Assembly (NCBI GenBank): GCA_964435455.1 | Contig: CAYSYH010000029.1 | Span: 1-8,920 of the forward strand | Source: CAYSYH01 sp964435455 | Lineage (GTDB): Bacteria > Patescibacteriota > WWE3 > 2-01-FULL-39-13 > JAACPI01 | Reading direction: 5' to 3' | DNA: 8,920 nucleotides | Part shown: positions 1-5,066 of the stretch, piece after piece | How positions within the stretch are numbered: the first letter of the stretch is position 1 | Layout: every line of letters begins with the position of its first letter | Made by a program: the position numbers and the translations under genes | Notes under the pieces: model-generated | Told to the model about the DNA's origin: nothing | Databases searched by the model: none | The model's input: the letters and a program-made list of their open reading frames with translations, nothing else

Positions 1-322
1 TTACTCTCTTTTTTGCTATTTTTGCTTGTTCTGGAGATTCAAAAATAAACCATTTATAGTTTGTACTTATTACCCTTGGTGATTTTTTATATGTAAAGCC
101 TACAAAAAATGTAGGTAGTGCTATACCCAACTTTCCCTTAACATTAGTTTGTTCATTTGGTTCTGGTTTTTTATTGTTTACTATTTCTGTCACTTTATGT
201 TTTACAGACATTTTTGGATTAGATGTTATTATTTTGTCCACTTTAGGAGGTATTTTTGTATTTTTTGGATTTACTATATATTCTAATACTTGCTTATTTA
301 TATCTTTTTTATCTGGTTTCAC
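1..322 (-). CDS. Unrecognised protein, C-terminus beyond the left edge (partial)
   Basis: An open minus-strand frame runs from a GTG start at 322-320 past position 1 with no stop, giving about 107 visible residues. The frame is blocked just upstream by a TAA at 328-326. The GTG is chosen because the minus strand carries AAAGGT (333-328) five bases before it, a plausible ribosome binding site, and because no ATG occurs until residue ~39. The visible part is Lys-rich and hydrophilic, starting VKPDKKDINKQVLEY, with several Pro-Lys segments and then a less charged stretch (GKLGIALPTFFVGFTYKK). There is no signal peptide and no obvious membrane helix. I do not recognise the family. It lies downstream of the RRM gene in the same direction, with a strong inverted repeat between them, so it may be transcribed separately; a TATAAT on the minus strand at 390-385 could serve it. 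The composition and the RBS support a real gene, but the function is unknown. Confidence 0.6.
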   Translation of the reverse strand, partial: MKPDKKDINKQVLEYIVNPKNTKIPPKVDKIITSNPKMSVKHKVTEIVNNKKPEPNEQTNVKGKLGIALPTFFVGFTYKKSPRVISTNYKWFIFESPEQAKIAKKRV

Positions 323-384
323 CGTTTACCTTTAAATTTATCTGGTTTAATTTTATTTTATATTATTTTAAAATTTTTGTTTAT

Positions 385-390
385 ATTATA
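385..390 (-). promoter_or_regulatory. Possible -10 element for the left-edge gene
   Basis: The minus strand reads TATAAT here, 62 bases upstream of the GTG start at 322. No convincing -35 is visible at the right distance, and the surroundings are so AT-rich that such a hexamer can arise by chance. Confidence 0.25.
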
Positions 391-405
391 TTTATAAATG
401 AGTGA

Positions 406-431
406 GTGCCTACTGTAAATACAGTAGGCAC
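406..431. terminator. Perfect 12-bp inverted repeat between the RRM gene and the left-edge gene
   Basis: GTGCCTACTGTA is followed after two bases by its exact reverse complement TACAGTAGGCAC. As RNA this folds into an 11-bp stem with an AAAU-type tetraloop. It starts 28 bases after the RRM stop codon in the direction of transcription, the expected place for a terminator. The minus-strand sequence after the stem (CTCATTTATAAA) has only short T runs, so it is not a textbook intrinsic terminator. It could also act as a 3' stabilising hairpin, or be a protein-binding palindrome. The stem is clearly richer in G and C than its surroundings, so I regard it as functional but of uncertain role. Confidence 0.55.
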
Positions 432-459
432 AGATATTTAGGGCTGTTTACTATACTCT

Positions 460-702
460 TTAATTTTTAGGTCTAGCCTCGTTTACTACTATTGTTCTGC
501 CACCTACTTCTTTTCCATTTAGTTCTTCAATAGATTTTTTAGCATTTTCGTCGGACATCTCTACAAAACCATAACCTCTGCTTCTTCTTGTTTCTCTATC
601 CATTACAATAAAAACGTCTAAAACCTCTCCAAAAGGTGTAAACAACTCTTTTAAATCATCTTGATTTATACTGTAAGGTAAATTTCCTACGTAAATTTTC
701 AT
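460..702 (-). CDS. Single-domain RRM RNA-binding protein
   Basis: An 80-residue protein made almost entirely of one RNA recognition motif. RNP2 is IYVGNL (residues 3-8) and RNP1 is RGYGFVEM (42-49), with the aromatic residues Tyr4, Tyr44 and Phe46 that stack on RNA bases in this family. The C-terminal strand IVVNEARPK (71-79) is typical. Similar small RRM proteins occur in cyanobacteria and many other bacteria, where several respond to cold; a role as an RNA chaperone or post-transcriptional regulator is family knowledge, not seen here. I choose ATG at 702-700 over the GTG at 711 because AAGGGGGTGAT (717-707), close to the ideal Shine-Dalgarno, sits at the right distance from the ATG and overlaps the GTG. 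The leader can pair with this site. A long inverted repeat follows the stop codon. Confidence 0.93.
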   Translation of the reverse strand: MKIYVGNLPYSINQDDLKELFTPFGEVLDVFIVMDRETRRSRGYGFVEMSDENAKKSIEELNGKEVGGRTIVVNEARPKN

Positions 703-706
703 TAAA

Positions 707-717
707 ATCACCCCCTT
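707..717 (-). promoter_or_regulatory. Strong Shine-Dalgarno of the RRM gene
   Basis: The minus strand reads AAGGGGGTGAT, one base away from AAGGAGGTGAT, four bases before the ATG at 702-700. It decides the start codon and is the strongest ribosome binding site in the window. Confidence 0.8.
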
Positions 718-752
718 AAACTAAGGGTATTTGCGAATCGGATAACTAAGGG
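713..752 (-). promoter_or_regulatory. Leader element able to mask the RRM Shine-Dalgarno
   Basis: In the RRM message, CCCTTA (727-722), loop GTT and TAAGGG (718-713) form a 6-bp hairpin whose 3' arm includes the AAGGG half of the Shine-Dalgarno. A second exact copy of CCCTTAGTT lies upstream at 752-744, so two leader segments could compete for the same target. This would suit temperature-dependent or autoregulated translation, but the hairpin is short and regulation is inferred. Confidence 0.4.
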
Positions 753-774
753 AATTGTTTTAGCGATACGATTG

Positions 775-780
775 ATAATA
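775..780 (-). promoter_or_regulatory. Possible -10 element for the RRM gene
   Basis: The minus strand reads TATTAT, which would start the message near 768 and give a leader of about 65 bases containing both CCCTTAGTT copies. No good -35 hexamer is seen upstream. The rest of the 703-861 gap holds no gene I can support. Confidence 0.3.
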
Positions 781-861
781 CTTTAAACTTAATACACCTA
801 AAGGGTACCATTTCTTTTTAATTAGTCAATGTGTTTTTAAATAATAATTCACTTTTTAACC

Positions 862-870
862 TGTTATAAT
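862..870 (+). promoter_or_regulatory. Extended -10 promoter of tRNA-Ser
   Basis: TGTTATAAT is a perfect extended -10 (TG-N-TATAAT). Transcription would start near 877, nine bases before the tRNA. No clear -35 is present, which extended -10 promoters tolerate. Confidence 0.65.
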
Positions 871-885
871 AGTGTTGCTTTTTAA

Positions 886-975
886 GGAGGGGTGCCGGAG
901 TGGTTAAACGGCCAGGTCTCGAAAACCTTGGGGGGATTGTTCCCCACGCGGGTTCAAATCCCGCCCCCTCCGCCA
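886..975 (+). tRNA. tRNA-Ser, anticodon CGA
   Basis: A class II tRNA of 90 bases with encoded CCA. The acceptor stem GGAGGGG pairs with CCCCTCC, followed by G73 and CCA (973-975). The anticodon loop is CTCGAAA, giving anticodon CGA, which reads UCG. The long variable arm GGGG...CCCC and the T-arm GCGGG-TTCAAAT-CCCGC are clear. The outermost anticodon-stem pair is a C/T mismatch. G73 and the long variable arm fit serine identity. Confidence 0.95.
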
Positions 976-1107
976 AGTTTCTTTTAATCAGGATACTAAG
1001 CTTAATAATTGTCTAGTTTTACGTTTTTATCGTAACAAATATTTTATAGGTGGGTTTGTTCTACCAAATATCAAAATTTACTTTTTCTAGAGAGTTTATT
1101 TTTATAG

Positions 1108-1116
1108 TGTTACAAT
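1108..1116 (+). promoter_or_regulatory. Extended -10 promoter of the Pro-Arg tRNA pair
   Basis: TGTTACAAT matches TG-N-TATAAT with one change and is nearly identical to the element before tRNA-Ser. The predicted start is near 1123, fifteen bases before tRNA-Pro. The 976-1107 stretch between the tRNAs holds no gene I can support, only weak AT-rich stems. Confidence 0.55.
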
Positions 1117-1137
1117 ATTAACGTATTTATACCACGT

Positions 1138-1214
1138 CGGGGTGTGGCGCAGTTGGCTAGCGCGTGCGCATGGGGTGCGCGAGGTCGCAGGTTCAAGTCC
1201 TGTCACCCCGACCA
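1138..1214 (+). tRNA. tRNA-Pro, anticodon GGG
   Basis: A 77-base tRNA. The acceptor stem CGGGGTG pairs with CACCCCG, with discriminator A and encoded CCA. The D stem is GCGC/GCGC, and the anticodon stem TGCGC/GCGCG encloses the loop ATGGGGT, giving GGG, which reads CCC and CCU. The T-arm is GCAGG-TTCAAGT-CCTGT. The C1-G72 first pair and A73 are features of proline tRNAs. tRNA-Arg follows after 15 bases, so the two are probably co-transcribed. Confidence 0.95.
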
Positions 1215-1229
1215 TTAAAAAATTTTTGA

Positions 1230-1305
1230 GCGCCCATAGCTCAGCGGCTAGAGCGCAACTTTGCGGAAGTTGAGGTCGCAGGTTCAAATCCTGCTGGGCG
1301 CGCCA
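1230..1305 (+). tRNA. tRNA-Arg, anticodon GCG
   Basis: A 76-base tRNA with perfect stems: acceptor GCGCCCA/TGGGCGC, D stem GCTC/GAGC, anticodon stem CAACT/AGTTG and T stem GCAGG/CCTGC, then G73 and encoded CCA. The anticodon loop TTGCGGA gives GCG, which reads CGC and CGU. Most bacteria instead use tRNA-Arg(ACG), deaminated to inosine by TadA, so G34 is unusual. The D loop has C where bacterial arginine tRNAs usually carry the identity base A20, so identity rests mainly on C35 and G73. No gene is seen in the 77 bases between this tRNA and 1383. Confidence 0.94.
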
Positions 1306-1382
1306 TTAAGTTACTTATTGTATTTTTTTAACAAACGTGCTACTTTTAACAATGGTGTAGTACTCAAGTTTAAAAACTGTCC

Positions 1383-2585
1383 ATGTTTATATTTATAAAG
1401 TTTAAAAAGCCCTTTTTAAGATCCCTTTTAGTATTTTTGGTTAGTTTTTCTTTAATATTTTTATTACCTATTTTTGCTAGTGAACAAAAGGACTTTTCTT
1501 TTTTAAATCTTTTTGGAAAAAGTTCTGGTTCTTCTGTATTAGGTAAAAAAGATGAAGACAAAGAGGATAAAGAAGATAAAGAAGATAAAGATGAGGATAA
1601 AGATGACGACAAAGATGAAAATAAAGATAAGGAGGATAAAAAAGATGAAGATAAGGATGAAGAAAAAGATAAGGATAAGGATAAGGATAAGGAAGATAAA
1701 GAGGAATCTAAAGATGACAAGGAAGATAAAAAAGAAGATAACAAGGAAAAGGAAGATGTGGAAATAGAACAGACTATAAAAAACTATGACGGTTCTTACA
1801 CAAAAATCAAAAAAGAAATAAAAACAGATGGAAAAGTAAAATTTGAAATAAAAAAATATGATCGTAACGGTAATAAGGTTGTTTCTAAAAAGTATGAGCA
1901 AGAGGATGATAAATTAGAAGCAGAAATCAAAAAATATGACCGCATTGGTAATAAAATTAGTGATATTGAGTTAAAAACAGAAGACGGGAAAAAATTATTA
2001 CTTAAAGTAAAAGAAGGATCTAATAGTAAGAAATTTAAATTTGACTCTAAAACCCAAACGCTCCTTCTAAAGGATTTTGAATCAGAGGAATCTGACCTTG
2101 AAAATTTGGATAAGGATACTAATAATATTAACCCCGATTCGGATTTAGAGGATTTATTAGAAGATGATTCTGTATTAAAAATAAAAGCGCAACAAAAAGG
2201 ATTTGTATTGACAAAAAAAGGTGTTACAGCATTAGTTAACTATCCACTTACTGTAGATGATGAAAAAGGCGCGGTTTTTGTAAATACGCCTTTGGGAGAA
2301 CTTCCCTTAAAAGTTACCCCTGATAAAATTGTAGAAAACGTAAACACTACGGTTTCAGCCTTTAAGCCAGAGAGTGTTAAAGTAGATGTTGTATCTTTAG
2401 AATCAAATGGAGACGACTCTACTACAAAAGTGGTTTACAAATTACAAGGATTTAAAAAAGAGAAGTTTTTAGGGGTCTTACCTTTAGATATTTCTACAGA
2501 ATTACTAGTTGACGCTCAAACCGGAGATTTATTAAATGAAACAAAATCTTTTGTTGCTAAAGTTTTAGATATTTTTAGTTTCTAG
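1383..2585 (+). CDS. Secreted or membrane-anchored protein with a Lys/Asp/Glu-rich linker, repeats and a PepSY-like C-terminal domain
   Basis: A 400-residue protein. Residues 1-32 are a signal peptide or anchor: a Lys/Arg-rich start, then a hydrophobic stretch (LLVFLVSFSLIFLLPIFA) with a possible cleavage after Ala32. Residues 55-127 are nearly all Lys, Asp and Glu, a likely disordered spacer. Residues ~129-206 hold three imperfect 26-residue repeats; EIKKYDRNGNK (155-165) and EIKKYDRIGNK (181-191) are the clearest. Residues ~262-400 form a folded-looking domain with PLGELPLKVTPD (303-314) and YKLQGFKKEKFLGVLPLDI (352-370), ending in DAQTGDLL and a hydrophobic VLDIFSF. It resembles extracytoplasmic PepSY-like domains in uncharacterised CPR proteins; that is my impression, not a search result. 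The ATG has no Shine-Dalgarno. The stop codon overlaps that of the opposite-strand gene. Function unknown; an envelope or surface role is likely. Confidence 0.85.
   Translation: MFIFIKFKKPFLRSLLVFLVSFSLIFLLPIFASEQKDFSFLNLFGKSSGSSVLGKKDEDKEDKEDKEDKDEDKDDDKDENKDKEDKKDEDKDEEKDKDKDKDKEDKEESKDDKEDKKEDNKEKEDVEIEQTIKNYDGSYTKIKKEIKTDGKVKFEIKKYDRNGNKVVSKKYEQEDDKLEAEIKKYDRIGNKISDIELKTEDGKKLLLKVKEGSNSKKFKFDSKTQTLLLKDFESEESDLENLDKDTNNINPDSDLEDLLEDDSVLKIKAQQKGFVLTKKGVTALVNYPLTVDDEKGAVFVNTPLGELPLKVTPDKIVENVNTTVSAFKPESVKVDVVSLESNGDDSTTKVVYKLQGFKKEKFLGVLPLDISTELLVDAQTGDLLNETKSFVAKVLDIFSF
1545..1763 (+). repeat. Purine-rich triplet tract encoding the Lys/Asp/Glu linker
   Basis: About 220 bases made of GAT, GAA, GAG, GAC, AAA and AAG codons with variants of GATAAAGAAGATAAAGA in loose tandem, and almost no C on the plus strand. 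Such tracts are prone to replication slippage in multiples of three, so linker length may vary between strains. The open frames on the opposite strand and in the other frames are by-products of this composition. Confidence 0.75.
1767..2000 (+). repeat. Three imperfect 78-bp (26-codon) coding repeats
   Basis: Codons 129-154, 155-180 and 181-206 align as three units. Units two and three share EIKKYDR-GNK at the same phase, with synonymous differences (GATCGT and GACCGC for Asp-Arg), which points to old duplication under selection. Unit one is more diverged (TIKNYDGSYTK). Confidence 0.55.
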
Positions 2586-3046
2586 TCGATATTTTTTGCA
2601 GGTTTATTAAAAAATACAGTGTAGCTAAGCAGGCTTAATATAGCGTATATTGTGTGTTCTAAAACTTCTCCTCTTTCTCCAAATACTACATCTCCAGCTA
2701 CAAAAAATGTAAATAAGAGAATACTTAATACAGTTCCTCTTAAAAAAGGTTTTTTAACCTCCTGGTTTTTTAAAATATTTAATAATCCTTTATGATAAAA
2801 GTAGAATATGATGAGTTCTATTATTGTTATAAGAATAAAAATAGTGGCTATACTGATTGTGTTTTTTACACCTATTTGGTTAAAAAGGTTAGTTAGTTGA
2901 TCTATTCTGTTTTTTCCTACCCAAAAATTTAATTTTTTCCCACCAAAGATTTTGTCTAAAAAGTTAAATAACCAATAAATAGACCAAAAAAGCAGTACAG
3001 CAGATAACAAAGGATTAGTTTTTATTCTATAAAATTTATATCTCAT
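2582..3046 (-). CDS. Unrecognised four-helix membrane protein
   Basis: A 154-residue protein with four hydrophobic segments at about 12-30, 63-84, 104-120 and 130-146. Notable sequence includes YWLFNFLDKIFGG (24-36) after helix 1, and GDVVFGERGEVLEHTIY (118-134), a charged stretch leading into helix 4. The first-helix-then-DK pattern loosely recalls DoxX-type small membrane proteins, but the rest does not let me assign it. Its ATG (3046-3044) follows directly on the TAA of the upstream gene with no gap (TAAATG), so it is probably translated by coupling; only a weak AAAGAG lies before it. Its TAG overlaps the TAG of the convergent plus-strand gene. It shares an operon with the PH-like protein gene, so the two may work together in the membrane. 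Confidence 0.8.
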   Translation of the reverse strand: MRYKFYRIKTNPLLSAVLLFWSIYWLFNFLDKIFGGKKLNFWVGKNRIDQLTNLFNQIGVKNTISIATIFILITIIELIIFYFYHKGLLNILKNQEVKKPFLRGTVLSILLFTFFVAGDVVFGERGEVLEHTIYAILSLLSYTVFFNKPAKNID

Positions 3047-3580
3047 TTACTCTTTATATTTTAAACCAATTTTTTCTATACTTCTAGTTATTATATCTTG
3101 TTTTTTAGGTGTAGAATATTCTGGTAAGTATTTGTTGAGAATTTCTTTGCACTTTCTTAATGTTTCTATAGAGTCGGGGAGTAAGTATCTCCTATTTAAA
3201 ACTCCCTTATTTAAATTTAAATTTATTATTGTATGCCCCAACTTTTTACTAATAAAGTAGTCTTTAATATCTTCCCATGGTATTAATTCTCCCTCTAGTT
3301 CAACTCCTTTGTTTGTTATTATATATGTTGTTCTTTGTGGAGGGGTTGAATAAAGTGCATAAATTGCAAAAAGTAAAGACAAAAAAGCTATTATAATTGT
3401 AAACTGACCTGCAAGGACTAAAAATATTAATATGACTATTGCTGTAGATATCATATTTGCAAAAAATTTTCTATCTCTTTTTTTAAAGGGTCTTGAATAA
3501 CCCTCCCAAATCAATAGAGTTTTTTTTGTTAAGGGCTTATTTTTATTTTTTTGTGGATTTGTATCTATGGTTTTTTTCAT
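3047..3580 (-). CDS. Two-helix membrane protein with a PH-like domain
   Basis: A 177-residue protein. Residues 1-40 are basic and cytoplasmic-looking, followed by a hairpin of two helices (about 41-58 and 60-77). Then PPQRTTYIITNKGVELEGEL (80-99) and IPWEDIKDYFI (100-110) begin a β-rich domain, and a C-terminal helix around SIETLRKCKEILNKYL (137-152) closes it. The order helix hairpin, 'tYiITnkGv', 'pWedIkdf' and final helix matches bacterial PH-like membrane proteins and small CPR proteins I recall as uncharacterised; this is recognition by pattern only. It is the first gene of a two-gene operon with the four-helix protein. A TATAAT at 3596-3591 on the minus strand predicts a start about four bases before the ATG, so the message may be almost leaderless. 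Confidence 0.8.
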   Translation of the reverse strand: MKKTIDTNPQKNKNKPLTKKTLLIWEGYSRPFKKRDRKFFANMISTAIVILIFLVLAGQFTIIIAFLSLLFAIYALYSTPPQRTTYIITNKGVELEGELIPWEDIKDYFISKKLGHTIINLNLNKGVLNRRYLLPDSIETLRKCKEILNKYLPEYSTPKKQDIITRSIEKIGLKYKE

Positions 3581-3590
3581 ATTTATAATA

Positions 3591-3596
3591 ATTATA
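3591..3596 (-). promoter_or_regulatory. -10 element of the two-gene membrane operon
   Basis: The minus strand reads TATAAT, placing the transcription start near 3584, four bases before the ATG at 3580. No clear -35 is seen. It lies back to back with the antiporter promoter in an 88-base divergent region. Confidence 0.45.
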
Positions 3597-3636
3597 CCCT
3601 ATTTGCTTAAAATTGGGTGTTTTTTTTATTGAGATG

Positions 3637-3645
3637 TGCTATAAA
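3637..3645 (+). promoter_or_regulatory. Extended -10 promoter of the antiporter gene
   Basis: TGCTATAAA matches the extended -10 with one change. The predicted start near 3652 gives a leader of about 17 bases before the ATG at 3669, with no Shine-Dalgarno. This supports 3669 as the true start rather than the in-frame TTG at 3812. Confidence 0.5.
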
Positions 3646-3668
3646 TAACCTAGAGTTTACTACTATTT

Positions 3669-5053
3669 ATGTTAAAAAAGTTTCTTTTTTTATTTCTTAT
3701 ATTGTATTACCTTTTAATCCCTTTTTTTGTTTTTGCCTCAGAATCTTCTAAAGATGCTTATCAACATTCTCTTATATTAAAATCTTTATATTTTTTGCCA
3801 TAGTTTTATTTTTGTCAAAGTTTTTTGCTTTTGTGGAAAATTTAGGAATCCCTTCTGTTTTAGGTGAGCTTTCTTCGGGCATATTTATTTCTTTTTTAGT
3901 TTATTTAAATGTTCCTACTTTGTTGGGTATTAAAGATAATGTTATTTTATCTTTTTTAGCTGAACTAGGGGCTATTTTACTTTTGTTTCAGACGGGTCTT
4001 GAATCTAATATCTTGGAAATGCTTAAAGTTGGTAAGGATTCTATTTTAATAGCTATTGTTGGTGTTATATGGCCTTTTGCTTTAGGAGCTTTTTTATTAG
4101 GTCCTTTATTTTTTCCTTCATCCTCACTTTCCACTTTGCTTTTTGTAGGGGCCTCTCTTGTTGCTACTAGTGTAGGTATAACAGCATCTGTTTTTAGGTC
4201 ACAAAATATACTAAAAACTTCTGTTGAAAAAATAGTTTTAGGTGCTGCTGTTATAGATGATATATTGGGTTTGTTAATTTTATCGGTTGTTTCGGGGTTA
4301 GTTTTATCTGGTTTTATAACGTTACAAGGAATAGTCATGGTTTTATTAAAGGCTGTTTTATTTTTAGCATCTTCGTTATTTATAGGGCATTTTTTCGCAG
4401 ATAATATATCTTACCTCTTTTCCAAAATTCATAGTGGTGAAGGTACAAAAATCCCTTTGGCTATAATATTTGCTCTATTCTATGCTTATTTAGCTTCATT
4501 AGCAGGTTTAGAACCTATTATTGGTGCTTTTTCTGCGGGTTTGGTTTTAGATGTAGTACATTTTAAGTATTTTGATTTACCTTCTTTTTTTTATGAAATT
4601 AAAAATATACCTAGTTTAAATGGAGGTAAAAAAGATACACAAACTATAAATAAGATTAGAGAGTTAGTGGAAAATACCCATGTAGAAAGTATGATTTTTA
4701 GTTTAACTAGCATTTTTGTTCCCCTTTTTTTTGCTTATGTGGGTATGCAAGTAGATATAGCGCCCTTGTTAAATCCATCCGTTTATATACTAGCCCTAGT
4801 ATTGACTTTATTTGCAATTATAACTAAAGTCATTGCAGGTTTTTCTATTAAAAGACCTTTAAAAGAACAATTGGTTGTTGGTTTTTCTATGGTGCCAAGA
4901 GGTGAGGTTGGCTTAATATTTCTTTCTGTGGGAAAGGGTTATGGTGTTTTACCTAATGATATCTTTTCGGTATTATTGATTACAATTATATTAACTACAT
5001 TCATAGCACCGTTTGTAATCAAAAAATTATCTCAAAGTATTATGTTAAAATAA
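3669..5053 (+). CDS. CPA2/Kef-type cation/proton antiporter, interrupted by a -1 frameshift
   Basis: The membrane domain of a monovalent cation/proton antiporter. The body (in frame from 3752, conventional TTG at 3812) carries LGIPSVLGEL, LLLFQTGLE, ATSVGITASV, VIDDILGL, GLEPIIGAFSAGLVL, FVGMQVDI-like FAYVGMQVDI and PRGEVGLIFLS. The Asp-Asp pair of VIDDILGL is the ion-binding motif linked to electrogenic exchange in NapA/NhaA-type members. Starting at TTG would remove most of helix 1. That helix, IFIFFAIVLFLSKFFAFVENLG, is encoded upstream in frame, and before it a 44-codon ORF (3669-3803, one frame off) gives a signal-peptide-like start (MLKKFLFLFLILYYL to VFASES). One extra T in the T6 run at 3791-3796 would join both into a normal 461-residue protein. 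There is no TrkA/RCK domain. pepF follows 13 bases downstream and may share its transcript. Confidence 0.85.
3791..3797 (+). other. Slippery heptamer or homopolymer at the antiporter frameshift
   Basis: In the upstream frame this reads T TTT TTG, the X XXY YYZ pattern for -1 ribosomal slippage, and the upstream frame stops at TAG two codons later (3801-3803). A -1 slip leads directly into ...FFAIVLFLSKFF, the missing first helix. No strong downstream stem or pseudoknot and no upstream SD-like stimulator is visible. A simple loss of one T, real or from sequencing, explains the data equally well. Confidence 0.55.
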
Positions 5054-5066
5054 ACTTATTTATTTT

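Noticed and set aside
1039..1071. Imperfect stem ATATTT...GGT / ACC...AAATAT between tRNA-Ser and tRNA-Pro
   Set aside because: Nine pairs broken by a four-base bulge, mostly A-T and without a T run; too weak to call a terminator or small RNA.
1102..1287. Minus-strand open frame of 61 codons containing a GLEPATSRTPCARASQLRHTP-like segment
   Set aside because: It lies antisense to tRNA-Pro and tRNA-Arg. Such peptides are well-known false predictions from tRNA complements.
1545..1763. CRISPR-like or minisatellite array
   Set aside because: The repetition is triplet codon bias in a coding region; there are no regular repeats with unique spacers.
1370..1901. Minus-strand Ser/Leu-rich and Phe/Ile-rich open frames, and a plus-strand Lys/Ile/Arg-rich frame at 1552-1767
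   Set aside because: All are shadows of the purine-rich tract coding for the Lys/Asp/Glu linker; their composition follows directly from reading it in other frames.
3988..4338. Minus-strand open frame of 116 codons
   Set aside because: It lies inside the antiporter, is Thr/Lys/Pro-biased as expected from the complement of hydrophobic codons and has no recognisable domain.
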